64,000 nucleotides of DNA from Marixanthotalea marina. Lineage in GTDB: Bacteria > Bacteroidota > Bacteroidia > Flavobacteriales > Flavobacteriaceae. Positions 18,768 through 26,249 of this stretch are shown piece by piece. The notes beneath the pieces were generated by a model. That model had not been told where the DNA came from and did not search any database. It saw nothing but the letters and a program-made list of their open reading frames with translations. Position numbers and translations under genes: made by a program. The first letter of the stretch is position 1. Each line of letters opens with the position of its first letter. Location: positions 111,172 to 175,171 of the forward strand of contig JAHLEH010000006.1 of NCBI GenBank assembly GCA_018883545.1, written 5' to 3'.

Positions 18768-18803
18768 AAAAAGGGACGATTCTGATGAATCGTCCCTTTT
18801 TTT
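18768..18803 (+). terminator. Terminator after the xylanase gene
   Basis: A perfect 10-bp stem (GGGACGATTC / GAATCGTCCC) with a TGAT loop is followed by seven T and preceded by A residues, so it may work in both directions. Confidence 0.9.
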
Positions 18804-18944
18804 GTGACCTCGACAGGCCTGATTTCAAACTTTTTAAACGATATTAAACTTATATTAGAACTATAAAAGTTATTCTTCTTTTTAGTTAAATCTTTAGGGT
18901 TGAACTTAAACCCAAAATTTTGGTAATATTAGGCTCTAATAGAA

Positions 18945-19331
18945 TTAATTCATATAATCCTGCCATTGCACCAAAATGTATTTATCTGTATTGTTTTCTG
19001 TCTTTTTCAAAAAGCCATATTCGTATACAAATAAGTACACGTCGCCTTTGTTGTTTTTCCAATAATGGGTAAAGAAATTGGGGTCGAAACCTGCCTGTAA
19101 TAGCTGTTCCTTTCTTATTGTGGCCTTTCCCGCTTTATTGAAGTTCTTCAAAAGTCTTCTGTTCAATTTCAATTGGTTGTCAACCTTGTTGTAGAATCGT
19201 TCGGGATTTTGTTTTGCCTGTTGGTACTGATGGGCGCTCTTGCACTGGGGATCGCAAAATTTCTTGTCGGCCCTGCCCTTCAGTTCGGCTCCACAGTAAA
19301 GGCATGCGCTATAAAATCTCATTGGTTTCAT
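18945..19331 (-). CDS. Zinc-ribbon protein coded next to the cassette recombinase
   Basis: This 128-residue protein begins with a Cys-x2-Cys ... Cys-x3-Cys zinc ribbon (CLYCG near residue 10 and CDPQCKSAH near 26) of the kind found in DUF2116-like proteins. A basic helical segment and a C-terminal domain with FFTHYWKNNKGD and YLFVYEYGF follow. It is divergent from the tyrosine recombinase, with only 80 bp between the two start codons, so they share a control region. A DNA-binding accessory role in the recombination system is possible but rests on position alone. Confidence 0.6.
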   Translation of the reverse strand: MKPMRFYSACLYCGAELKGRADKKFCDPQCKSAHQYQQAKQNPERFYNKVDNQLKLNRRLLKNFNKAGKATIRKEQLLQAGFDPNFFTHYWKNNKGDVYLFVYEYGFLKKTENNTDKYILVQWQDYMN

Positions 19332-19348
19332 ATTAAATGAATTTTATA

Positions 19349-19361
19349 CGAATAGTATTCG
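19349..19361. promoter_or_regulatory. Perfect 13-bp palindrome in the divergent promoter region of the recombinase
   Basis: CGAATAGTATTCG is self-complementary around its centre base and lies between the divergent start codons of the zinc-ribbon and recombinase genes. It could be an operator for either gene; no regulator is identified. Confidence 0.35.
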
Positions 19362-19411
19362 CATAACATACTGTAAGGTAAAAACTATTTTTTAATATTG
19401 GTAAAAAAACA

Positions 19412-20551
19412 ATGGAAAACAAGACCATTATTACCTTAAAACCACTTTGGCATAACCAAAAGGAATACATTGCCATTGGGTTCTCCTATGATGAGGCCAT
19501 AAAAAGCCATATCATGGAATTCCCAGATGTTAGGTGGAGCAGAACATACAGAACCTTCTATACCGGCCATAACAAAAATCGCATTAGCGAACTTTTTACC
19601 CATTTTAGGAAAAAGGGCTGGTATGTAGATTATGGAGCGTTCAAGGGCAACAGCTTACCTAATGCAACTGTTGCCACCAAAAAGAGCGCGCCTATAAACA
19701 AGCTGCCTCCTTTAACGGATGCACACGATATACAGGTCAAACAGTTTAAAAAATGGCTGGAACAAAAACGTTTCAGCAAAAATACGGTCAATACCTATGT
19801 GGAAGTGACCGCTTTGTTCCTACGCTATGCAGGCCTAAAAAGCATAGAAACCATCACTGCTCGAAGCATAGAGCAGTTTAACTACGACTTTATTTTTGCC
19901 GCCAGAAAATCCGTTTCGTACCAAAACCAATGCATTAGTGGTATAAAGCACTTTTTGGATTTTAAGGGCATTGATGTGGAGCATATCGATATCAAGCGTC
20001 CGGATAAGGACAGGAAACTGCCCAACGTGTTGACCAAATCTGAAGTGAGGGCTATTTTTGATGCCACACAGAACCTAAAGCACAGAACTTTGCTCAGTCT
20101 GGTATATTCTGCAGGACTGCGCATAGGTGAGGCATTAAGCCTACAGTTGAAGGACATCGATTTTGAACGTGGGCTTATACACATCAAGTCCGCCAAGGGC
20201 AGAAAAGATAGATACACCTTGCTCTCCAAAGGCTTGGTTCCCCTGCTCCATACCTACACAGACCACTATAGCCCCAAAATCTTTCTGTTTGAGGGCAGGA
20301 ACGGAGAGCCTTATACCCAAGTAAGTGCAAGGCAAGTGTTGAAAAATTCATTGTCGGCAGCCGGCATTAAAAAATATGCCACATTGCATACCCTTCGGCA
20401 TAGCTTTGCCACCCATTTACTTGAAAGTGGAACCGATATTAGATACATACAAGAGCTCTTGGGGCACAACAGCCCCAAGACCACGATGATATACACCCAT
20501 GTTTCCACCACAAACCTAAAGGATATTAAAAATCCCTTTGATAATCTGTAA
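19412..20551 (+). CDS. Tyrosine recombinase, candidate integrase of the cassette array
   Basis: This 379-residue recombinase has an N-terminal extra domain (about residues 1-95, containing HNQKEYIAIGFSYDEA and WYVDYGAFKG) that XerC, XerD and IntI lack. A SAM-like core-binding domain (about 102-190) and a catalytic domain follow. Catalytic residues are Arg237 (GLRIGEAL), Lys262 (AKGRKDR), His326 and Arg329 (HTLRHS), His352 (LLGHNS) and Tyr361 (MIYTHV). The stretch between the second and third motif boxes is short, so the extra helix that defines integron IntI is not evident. It lies directly upstream of, and in the same direction as, an array of cassettes with attC-like sites, so it probably moves them. 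Confidence 0.8.
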   Translation: MENKTIITLKPLWHNQKEYIAIGFSYDEAIKSHIMEFPDVRWSRTYRTFYTGHNKNRISELFTHFRKKGWYVDYGAFKGNSLPNATVATKKSAPINKLPPLTDAHDIQVKQFKKWLEQKRFSKNTVNTYVEVTALFLRYAGLKSIETITARSIEQFNYDFIFAARKSVSYQNQCISGIKHFLDFKGIDVEHIDIKRPDKDRKLPNVLTKSEVRAIFDATQNLKHRTLLSLVYSAGLRIGEALSLQLKDIDFERGLIHIKSAKGRKDRYTLLSKGLVPLLHTYTDHYSPKIFLFEGRNGEPYTQVSARQVLKNSLSAAGIKKYATLHTLRHSFATHLLESGTDIRYIQELLGHNSPKTTMIYTHVSTTNLKDIKNPFDNL

Positions 20552-20654
20552 GAAAGTAATTATATTGCTATGGAAATTATAACGTACAAAAAAATATGAA
20601 TGAAACTTATACCATAAAACCATCGTTATCCCTCCTTGGGGGTGTGTTATGAGG

Positions 20655-20690
20655 TTCTAAATAATTCATATAAACAAGTTAGCTTTCATT
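20655..20690 (+). other. Candidate attI-like primary insertion site of the cassette array
   Basis: The sequence ATTCATATAAACAAG ending at 20678, then TTAGCTTTC, matches the right-hand end of the attC-like sites (for example TTTCATATACAAGACCG followed by TT at 59505) but has no palindromic left partner. The first cassette begins exactly at 20679: its opening GTTAGCTTT is the complement of AAAGCTAAC at its own end (21029-21037). It lies 127 bp after the recombinase stop codon. A simple, non-palindromic site next to the integrase is how integron attI sites look; the assignment is inference. Confidence 0.6.
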
Positions 20691-21157
20691 GTCGCCAATC
20701 TTTGTGGGAAACCAAAATTGAAGAATTTCAATTTACTTGAAAATAAAGTTATTAAATATAAAATGTAACTAAAACAAACTGAGAAGCAACATCATTTGAA
20801 TGAAATGCAAGACAAACGAACTAAAAAGCAACATCGTTTGAATAAAATGTAAGTCAAACGAACTGAAATGCAACAACGCTTTAATAAATTGTAAGTCAAA
20901 CGAATTGAAAAGCATCAACGCTTGAATGAATTGTAAGTCAAACGAACTGAAATGAAACTCTAATTAATAAAAAAATAACAACAATTGAATAAAAATATGT
21001 ACACTAAAACATCAATAAAAAACAACGAAAAGCTAACACAGTGTATAAAAAATTGCTACTTTTAGCAATATCAAAGTGAGTTGCACTTTTGCCAACTTCC
21101 AAATTTCCGTTGGAAATTCCTCGTTGACAAAATCGCAACTTTCAATACACAAACACG
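20679..21157 (+). mobile_element. First cassette, without a recognisable gene
   Basis: This 479-bp unit has the cassette boundary rule (GTTAGCTTT / AAAGCTAAC) but no frame that looks coding. Its body holds four tandem copies of a 42-bp sequence and then its attC-like site. Being nearest to the recombinase it should be the most recently acquired. It could supply a promoter, a regulatory RNA or recombinase-binding sites; nothing in the sequence decides. Confidence 0.6.
20784..20951 (+). repeat. Four exact-period 42-bp tandem repeats
   Basis: Units start at 20784, 20826, 20868 and 20910. Each holds a core like AAGCAACATCGTTTGAAT followed by ATGTAAGTCAAACGAACTGA, with a few changes per copy. There are no spacers, so this is not CRISPR. 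The repeats lie inside the first, gene-free cassette, between the recombinase and the first attC-like palindrome. Confidence 0.85.
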
Positions 21158-21163
21158 TTACCT
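21029..21163 (+). repeat. attC-like site 1 (end of the gene-free cassette)
   Basis: The left box is AAAGCTAAC and the inner arm GTGTATAAAAAATTGC pairs with GCAACTTTCAATACAC. The right end is ACACG^TTACCT with the junction at 21157/21158. An apical TTCCAA / TTGGAA hairpin is present. Confidence 0.8.
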
Positions 21164-21208
21164 GCAAGCTGTGAAAACCAACGACATCATTAATCATAAA
21201 TAAATCAA

Positions 21209-22525
21209 ATGAAATTTAGAACAATTTTATTATTCAGCACTTGCCTTGTTTTCATAACAAGTTGCTCAAAAGAGAAAATTTTTAAATTACCAATAACATT
21301 CCAAGAAGGATATGGACCTTTTGAATCAGGCATGGGAGGAATATCTCCTTATTCAGATAATGAAAATGACCCTTGGAAGAAAACACATTTAAAAACATCT
21401 GGAATACCTAAAGACTGGACTGATGTTAAAATTGGAGATATTAATACAAATATCTATCAATCCGTTTATCAAAACTATTATCTAGGTAATATTACAAAAG
21501 AAAGATACAAGGAATTACAGAAATCCTGGAATTGGGTACCTGACTCATTGAACTTATCAAAAAAACCAATCAAATGTAAAATAGCATTTGCCCAAGGAAA
21601 AGATTCTATTGGTGAATTAAAAATGATTGTCGATGCAAATAATAATTATGATTTTAGTGACGACAATATTTTTAAACCAATCGAATTAAATCCTCATGAT
21701 AAAATCAACAAAGACTCATTGGTAAAAAATAACGCTATCAAAGTTAATTTTGAACAATTATCAAATGACAAAATAATCGAAGTTAGTACTCCACTTTTAA
21801 TCGTACATATGAAGCAATACAACATATTCATGTGCAATTTTGCACAATATGCTACAACAAAATTAGACGGTGAAGAAATAGCTATTCACTCTAACAATTT
21901 CACAGATTTATCATATAACGAATTGGGAGTTATAAAGGTTAACAACTTAGTTAAAAAAGGAGAAAAAGTAAATTTCCAAAGCGTAGTTGCAAAAAATGAA
22001 TACCTTGAAATAGGAAATAATACATACAAAAATTTAGGTGTAAAAAAGAACGAAAATGTATTGGTCTTAGAAAAGATGGATTTGTCCAAAAAAGAATTAT
22101 CCTCCACGCAAATTGGATTTAAGGCTTTTGAATTTTCTGGGAATGATGTTAAAACAAAAACTCCAATTTCATTGGAGAGTTTAAAAGGAAAATTTGTACT
22201 TCTCGACTTTTGGGCTACTTGGTGTGGTCCCTGCATCCAAGAACTTCCAAATCTCAATAATTTATATAAAAATATTGATAAGTCAAAATTTGAAATCATT
22301 AGTATCGTTGGAGATAGTCAGAAAAAAGATTTAGAAAAAATGATAGAAAAGCATTCAATATCTTGGCCTCAAATTATATCTAACGATGCCAATAGAATAA
22401 AAGAAATATATGGAATAGGCGGATATCCAACAACCTTTCTTTTAAATCCTGAGGGAGTGATTGTGGCAAAAAATTTAAGAGGAAAAGAATTAGATAGCAA
22501 AATAGAAAGTCTAATTAACGAATAA
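21209..22525 (+). CDS. TlpA-like thioredoxin-domain lipoprotein (cassette gene)
   Basis: This 438-residue lipoprotein (lipobox FITSC near residue 19) has a long N-terminal part without a recognised domain. The C-terminal TlpA/ResA-type thioredoxin domain has the redox pair Cys339 and Cys342 in FWATWCGPC and the cis-proline segment GGYPTTFLL. Such proteins reduce disulfides in the periplasm. It is the only gene of the cassette 21158-22657, whose ends GTTACCTGC and GCAGGTAAC are exact complements. Another TlpA-like cassette gene occurs at 42761. The substrate is unknown. Confidence 0.85.
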   Translation: MKFRTILLFSTCLVFITSCSKEKIFKLPITFQEGYGPFESGMGGISPYSDNENDPWKKTHLKTSGIPKDWTDVKIGDINTNIYQSVYQNYYLGNITKERYKELQKSWNWVPDSLNLSKKPIKCKIAFAQGKDSIGELKMIVDANNNYDFSDDNIFKPIELNPHDKINKDSLVKNNAIKVNFEQLSNDKIIEVSTPLLIVHMKQYNIFMCNFAQYATTKLDGEEIAIHSNNFTDLSYNELGVIKVNNLVKKGEKVNFQSVVAKNEYLEIGNNTYKNLGVKKNENVLVLEKMDLSKKELSSTQIGFKAFEFSGNDVKTKTPISLESLKGKFVLLDFWATWCGPCIQELPNLNNLYKNIDKSKFEIISIVGDSQKKDLEKMIEKHSISWPQIISNDANRIKEIYGIGGYPTTFLLNPEGVIVAKNLRGKELDSKIESLINE

Positions 22526-22530
22526 AGCCA

Positions 22531-22663
22531 GCAGGTAACAATGGCTATAAGTAATTGCTTTTTCTCGCCTACTTCTGAAAATCCTCGCGGATTTTCAGTT
22601 TGGTGTGCACTTGCAAAGTTAAGTGCTAAACCACGCAACTACTCATAGCCGAGACCGTTGGCT
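22531..22663 (+). repeat. attC-like site 2
   Basis: The left box is GCAGGTAAC and the arm GGCTATAAGTAATTGC pairs with GCAACTACTCATAGCC. The apex is the perfect hairpin GAAAATCC / GGATTTTC. The junction is G^TT at 22657/22658. It is nearly identical to the sites at 44889 and 46788. Confidence 0.88.
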
Positions 22664-22697
22664 GTAATGTAAAACGACATTCCCGAAAACAAAGAAA

Positions 22698-23165
22698 ATG
22701 ACCCAATCTGAACTTATAATTTTAAATTTTACAGAAATAAGAAGAAGAAGTATAAAACTTTGGAATGGACTACCTGAGAAATATTATAATTGGAAACCTG
22801 ACGAAAAAGCAATGAGTGCGTCAGAAATGATAAGACACGTTTTGGAGGCTGATTATGGATGGAATCTTATTATTAATCAAGGTGATATGACAAATTATAA
22901 AACACCTTGGGAAAACCGAGCATTTATTAGCCTTACTGATGAACTTGAATTTGCCGAACCTTATAGAAAAACATTTATAGAAAGTATTGAACATTTTTCG
23001 GATAAGGAATTAAACGAAACCGAAATCGTTCACCCTGGAAATGGAGACAAGAAAATCCTTGCAAAATATTTGTTACGGATTGGATATCACGAATCAGTTC
23101 ACGCAGGACAATTTCTGTCGTATTTAAGAGCAATGAAAATTGATAGACCAAACATATGGGATTGA
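22698..23165 (+). CDS. DinB-superfamily protein (cassette gene)
   Basis: This 155-residue protein has the DinB/YfiT-like four-helix fold with probable metal-binding histidines in MIRHVLEADYGW and in the HESVHAGQ motif near the C terminus. Family members include bacillithiol or other thiol transferases and damage-induced proteins. The cassette starts at 22658 with GTTGGCTGTA and its complement TACAGCCAAC follows the gene at 23176-23185. The rest of its attC-like site is cut off by the integrative element. A thiol-transferase role is possible but not shown. Confidence 0.8.
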   Translation: MTQSELIILNFTEIRRRSIKLWNGLPEKYYNWKPDEKAMSASEMIRHVLEADYGWNLIINQGDMTNYKTPWENRAFISLTDELEFAEPYRKTFIESIEHFSDKELNETEIVHPGNGDKKILAKYLLRIGYHESVHAGQFLSYLRAMKIDRPNIWD

Positions 23166-23176
23166 AAAAAAACACT

Positions 23177-23195
23177 ACAGCCAACAATGTATTAT
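23177..23195 (+). repeat. Left part of an attC-like site, interrupted
   Basis: ACAGCCAAC followed by AATGTAT has the expected R'' box and first arm bases for the DinB cassette. After about ten bases the sequence diverges into the left end of the integrative element and no right half is found nearby. Confidence 0.6.
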
Positions 23196-23214
23196 ATTAA
23201 TTAATGCAAATTAT

Positions 23215-23239
23215 CCTTATAAATAAAGGGTTTTAAAAG
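23215..23239 (+). repeat. attL of the integrative element
   Basis: CCTTATAAATAAAGGGTTTT plus AAAAG here matches 39968-39991, which differs at one base and lacks one T. Both are in the same orientation and flank a 16.7-kb region with an integrase gene. Confidence 0.7.
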
Positions 23240-23253
23240 ATTAATATAAAAAG

Positions 23254-23273
23254 GGTACAACATAGGTACAACA
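23254..23273 (+). repeat. Inner direct repeat near attL
   Basis: GGTACAACATAGGTACAACA contains two copies of GGTACAACA and recurs at the right end (39889-39909). These could be arm-type binding sites of the integrase. Confidence 0.55.
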
Positions 23274-23310
23274 TTTTAACCTATCAATAGAAGTCATAAA
23301 AAGGTATAAA

Positions 23311-23342
23311 AAAACCGCTTCTAAGTTAATAAAAACGGTTTT
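23311..23342 (-). terminator. Terminator of the DUF6266 gene
   Basis: AAAACCG and CGGTTTT form a stem that on the minus strand is followed by a T run. It lies about 25 bp past the end of the minus-strand gene. Confidence 0.6.
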
Positions 23343-23364
23343 AAATTGTATTTAAACTAAGCTA

Positions 23365-24006
23365 TTAAGCTGCCGTACCAGAGCCTAAATACACACTATT
23401 TGATACTGTACTACCATCAGCAGAAATAAACGCCATAAATAGCTCTACTGTATCTCCTGCATAAGTACTTGGAATTGTAATGATCTGAGAACCTACTGTT
23501 CTATCTGCACCATCAAGAATATACATCGATTCTTTTTTACTTGGATTGTAAACTAAAACCATTGCCTTATCTGTTGCATTCGCATTACCTTCAGCAGAGT
23601 TATCATCCCATGTAAATTCTACTTGTCCTGCTGTTGCTAAATCTGTCGCTGGGTTTAATGCTCCAGACAAACTTCCTCTACTTAAAAGAGCTAATGAATA
23701 GTCAACAGTAAAGTTTGGGGCACTTCCTGTAATAGCATTATTTAGCACGTAAGACATTGCAGCATTAAATGCAGTTTTTTGTACCGCATAAGCTTTAAAG
23801 CCTTTTTGGATAAACCCTAAATTCGGTTGAAGATACTCCAAAGTAACTGTAAACTTGTTTCTTTGATTAACTTGTCCTTCTGTACGTGGATTGGCCACAC
23901 TTGAAGGCTTGATTCTTAGATAGTCAATGCCTTTCCAAGATGCACCGACTACGTTTCCTACTTTACCTGATACTCCGCCCAGGATTCCTTGCGAGATAAC
24001 TCCCAT
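23365..24006 (-). CDS. DUF6266-family protein
   Basis: This 213-residue protein starts GQGILGGVSGKVGNVVG-like (here MGVISQGILGGVSGKVG), with the conserved WKGIDYLRIKP and RTEGQVNQRNKF segments of DUF6266. That family occurs in mobile elements and elsewhere in Bacteroidota. The C-terminal half is beta-rich (VEFTWDDNS...DKAMVLVYNP), suggesting a structural or surface protein. There is no signal peptide. It is the leftmost gene of the integrative element and its function is not known. Confidence 0.75.
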   Translation of the reverse strand: MGVISQGILGGVSGKVGNVVGASWKGIDYLRIKPSSVANPRTEGQVNQRNKFTVTLEYLQPNLGFIQKGFKAYAVQKTAFNAAMSYVLNNAITGSAPNFTVDYSLALLSRGSLSGALNPATDLATAGQVEFTWDDNSAEGNANATDKAMVLVYNPSKKESMYILDGADRTVGSQIITIPSTYAGDTVELFMAFISADGSTVSNSVYLGSGTAA

Positions 24007-24143
24007 AACATATTAAATTTAAAATTACACTTCATTCGGACTTGGTACGGACTTGGTATGGATTTTAAAACCATTTTCAACAATTAATATAACTAAAATA
24101 ATGCCATTTTGTTACTGTTTTAAGGCTCTGTGATGCCTTTGCA

Positions 24144-24584
24144 TTACACTTCTTCATTTTGCATTAGTTTGAAACAATTACGGATATATGCCACCTTTAA
24201 AACTGCCATTTTATCAATGACTTTTTGTAACTCCTTTTCTTTTTTACTGATAACCTCAACCGCTTTAATATGCTTTTGCATCTGTTCATTAATATTTGAA
24301 GTAGATTTTAAACCTTTTTTAAGCGTGTTTCTGCAATCATCAATGGAAATAAACGGAATAACACTACCTTTTAGATAGTAGGCGTAAAAACCGCCAATTT
24401 GCAACATCATCGACAAGTGAAACAATGTGTTTTTTGCTTCTTCGGTTACGGTTGTTACTACAAAACAGTTAGGACAAGGATTTGAGAGTGGTTTACCGCT
24501 GTTAAGTCCTTTGTTTAGGATAAAAAAATGAGGTTGCGAGTAGGCTCTTCCGATTTGGTGTGTTTTCAGTTCAAAAGTTGACAT
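24144..24584 (-). CDS. Hypothetical protein, DUF6943-like
   Basis: This 146-residue protein begins MSTFELKTHQIGRAYSQPHFFILNKGLNSGKPL, a pattern I associate with a small family in Flavobacteriaceae mobile elements (probably DUF6943). A CPNCF motif and a helical, lysine-rich C-terminal half follow. It is coded in the same direction as the DUF6266 gene, 137 bp upstream of it. No function can be assigned. Confidence 0.55.
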   Translation of the reverse strand: MSTFELKTHQIGRAYSQPHFFILNKGLNSGKPLSNPCPNCFVVTTVTEEAKNTLFHLSMMLQIGGFYAYYLKGSVIPFISIDDCRNTLKKGLKSTSNINEQMQKHIKAVEVISKKEKELQKVIDKMAVLKVAYIRNCFKLMQNEEV

Positions 24585-24814
24585 AGCTATCCAATTTAAA
24601 ATTGCTTCGCTACGCTTCGCACCATTAATTTTTTTGAAAAGAAAAAAAGATAGCTTCTATTGTTGTGGCGTGGATGAGGCTGTCAAGGTTTTTGGATAAA
24701 AGTTTTTTGAGTTAAAATGTTTAATGAAATAGAAGAAATATTTTGAAAAAAGTTTTATTCAAAACCCGTAGGGCTTGACCTTTATAGCCTTGCGCGTTGG
24801 CTGTGGTAGCCACA

Positions 24815-24822
24815 TATATTTG
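24815..24822 (+). promoter_or_regulatory. Bacteroidota-type -7 box before the HTH gene
   Basis: TATATTTG fits the TAnnTTTG consensus, with a TTG at 24790-24792 at a compatible upstream distance. It lies 32 bp before the start codon at 24854. Confidence 0.4.
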
Positions 24823-24853
24823 CTACCTTTTTTTATTTTAATACTTAAACATT

Positions 24854-25186
24854 ATGGAAAATCCTTTTGAAATCATCAATGATAAATTAGAACATATTGA
24901 AACTATGTTAGAAAATATCTTTACAAGCATTGGTAAAAATGATACTACTACCATTACACCTAAAATAATGGATATAACACAACTGACTGAGTATTTAGGT
25001 TTATCAAAATCTCATATTTATAAATTAACAAGCACACATAATATACCTCATTCAAAACGAGGTAAACGCTTATATTTTGATAAAGAGAAAATCAATGAAT
25101 GGGTTTTGGAAAATGAAATTTGGACTCAAAAAGATATTGAGCAACAAGCAGCTAATTATTTGATAAAAAAACGAAAACACTTTTAG
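24854..25186 (+). CDS. Helix-turn-helix excisionase-family protein
   Basis: This 110-residue protein has a MerR/excisionase-type HTH (about residues 38-85: LTEYLGLSKSHIYKLTSTHNIPHSKRGKRLYF and the following INEWV). An N-terminal acidic segment comes first. Proteins of this shape act as excisionases or regulators in Bacteroidota integrative elements. It is the only plus-strand gene of the element and is followed by more than 700 bp without genes. It may be the element's directionality factor, or the second HTH at 37001 may be. Confidence 0.75.
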   Translation: MENPFEIINDKLEHIETMLENIFTSIGKNDTTTITPKIMDITQLTEYLGLSKSHIYKLTSTHNIPHSKRGKRLYFDKEKINEWVLENEIWTQKDIEQQAANYLIKKRKHF

Positions 25187-25923
25187 GGGAATTAACTCTT
25201 AAAAAAATAGGTTATAGTTCTTTATTGAGCGTTGGATGAAGCATTTGTATGGGTAGCGTTTTAAATAGTTGTTTGGTAAAACAGCATTTAAACAAGCTAC
25301 TTATACAGGACTTTTAGGCAATAGCTTTTTGTTTTTTTGAGGTACGAAAAAAGCAATATGCTATGGCGTATTACTACATATTATGAACCTATTTTTTTAA
25401 AACCGCTGACTTGGGTGGTGGGGAAAAGTGGACTATTAAATTTGTTAACGAAATGAAACAAACAAAGACTTGAGGTAAGGAATACTTGGACTTAACGATG
25501 GTTTTGTGCAGCTTGAATGAGATAACGAATATGCATCATTTTAAACTAAAATTTCAAAAGACTATTGTTTCAATTTAGTTCGGATTTTTATTAAAAGTTC
25601 GAGTGTGAGCGTGGGAAAAGCGGCTATTTTACATAATGGCGTTATAACTACAGCTTTGGTGATGCGGCTGGTGTAGCGGCTGCTATTATAACTACCCGTT
25701 ATGTAAACATAGCTTGGGGTGGTTTTTGGTGTGTGCGTTGGCAACAGCTCTTTACTTTTTTATTGTATCTTTTCTTTAAAATATTAAAGTTTAAATAAAA
25801 CAAGTAATGTGCTGTTTGAGGGTTGGTAACCAAAAACTACAAGTGCGTTGGATAGCGGAACAAAACAAAAGACAGAGGGTTTTGAGGTACGAAAAAACTG
25901 GGTTTTGTTTTGTGGGGAATATA
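25187..25923. other. 737-bp stretch without a supported gene
   Basis: Only short unsupported frames are present. A 12-bp inverted repeat, TTTACATAATGG at 25628-25639 and CCGTTATGTAAA at 25696-25707 (one mismatch), encloses about 56 bases that contain two copies of TTATAACTAC. It may be a transfer or replication origin, a decayed gene or a non-coding RNA; the sequence alone does not tell. Confidence 0.5.
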
Positions 25924-26217
25924 TTAAGCTAAAGCCATTTCAGAAGCTCTTTCTTTAAGTGTAAAAGCTACTGTTTTTTTGATTAAAGCGTTTGTGTTTT
26001 GAAAAGTAGATTTTGCTTTTAATTCTTCTATATTCCAAGAGAGTAAAAGTTTTCCAAAACATTCATCCGCAAAAGAGTGAGAAACGGTATTAACTCCTTC
26101 AAAATTAAATATAACAAAGCCATCGTTTCTTAAAGATTCTTCAATCTCTAAACGTAATTTCTTTCCTAAAACTCTCGTTCCCAGACTACTGTTTATATGG
26201 CCAAAATTGATTTGCAT
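25924..26217 (-). CDS. STAS-like domain protein (DUF4325)
   Basis: This 97-residue protein matches the small STAS-like DUF4325 fold: a beta strand, the segment GFVIFNFEGVNTVSHSFADECFGKLL and a C-terminal helix. The serine-rich VSHSFAD loop resembles the phosphorylatable loop of anti-anti-sigma factors. It is the last gene of the restriction operon, 32 bp after a GHKL ATPase gene. The two look like a switch pair in which the ATPase controls the STAS protein, by analogy with SpoIIAB/SpoIIAA. The target is unknown. Confidence 0.75.
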   Translation of the reverse strand: MQINFGHINSSLGTRVLGKKLRLEIEESLRNDGFVIFNFEGVNTVSHSFADECFGKLLLSWNIEELKAKSTFQNTNALIKKTVAFTLKERASEMALA

Positions 26218-26249
26218 AGGTTATATTTGTCTCTAAAGACGTGCCAAAA

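Noticed and set aside
19412..20551. Calling the recombinase IntI
   Set aside because: The C-terminal motifs resemble IntI and XerC alike, but the additional IntI helix is not visible, and the N-terminal domain and gene orientation differ. It is kept as a non-IntI tyrosine recombinase.
20784..20951. Possible CRISPR array in the 42-bp repeats
   Set aside because: The copies are contiguous with no spacers and there are no cas genes; this is a simple tandem repeat.
25562..25744. 60-codon minus-strand frame in the gene-free stretch
   Set aside because: It has no recognisable similarity and overlaps the inverted repeat; the composition looks random.
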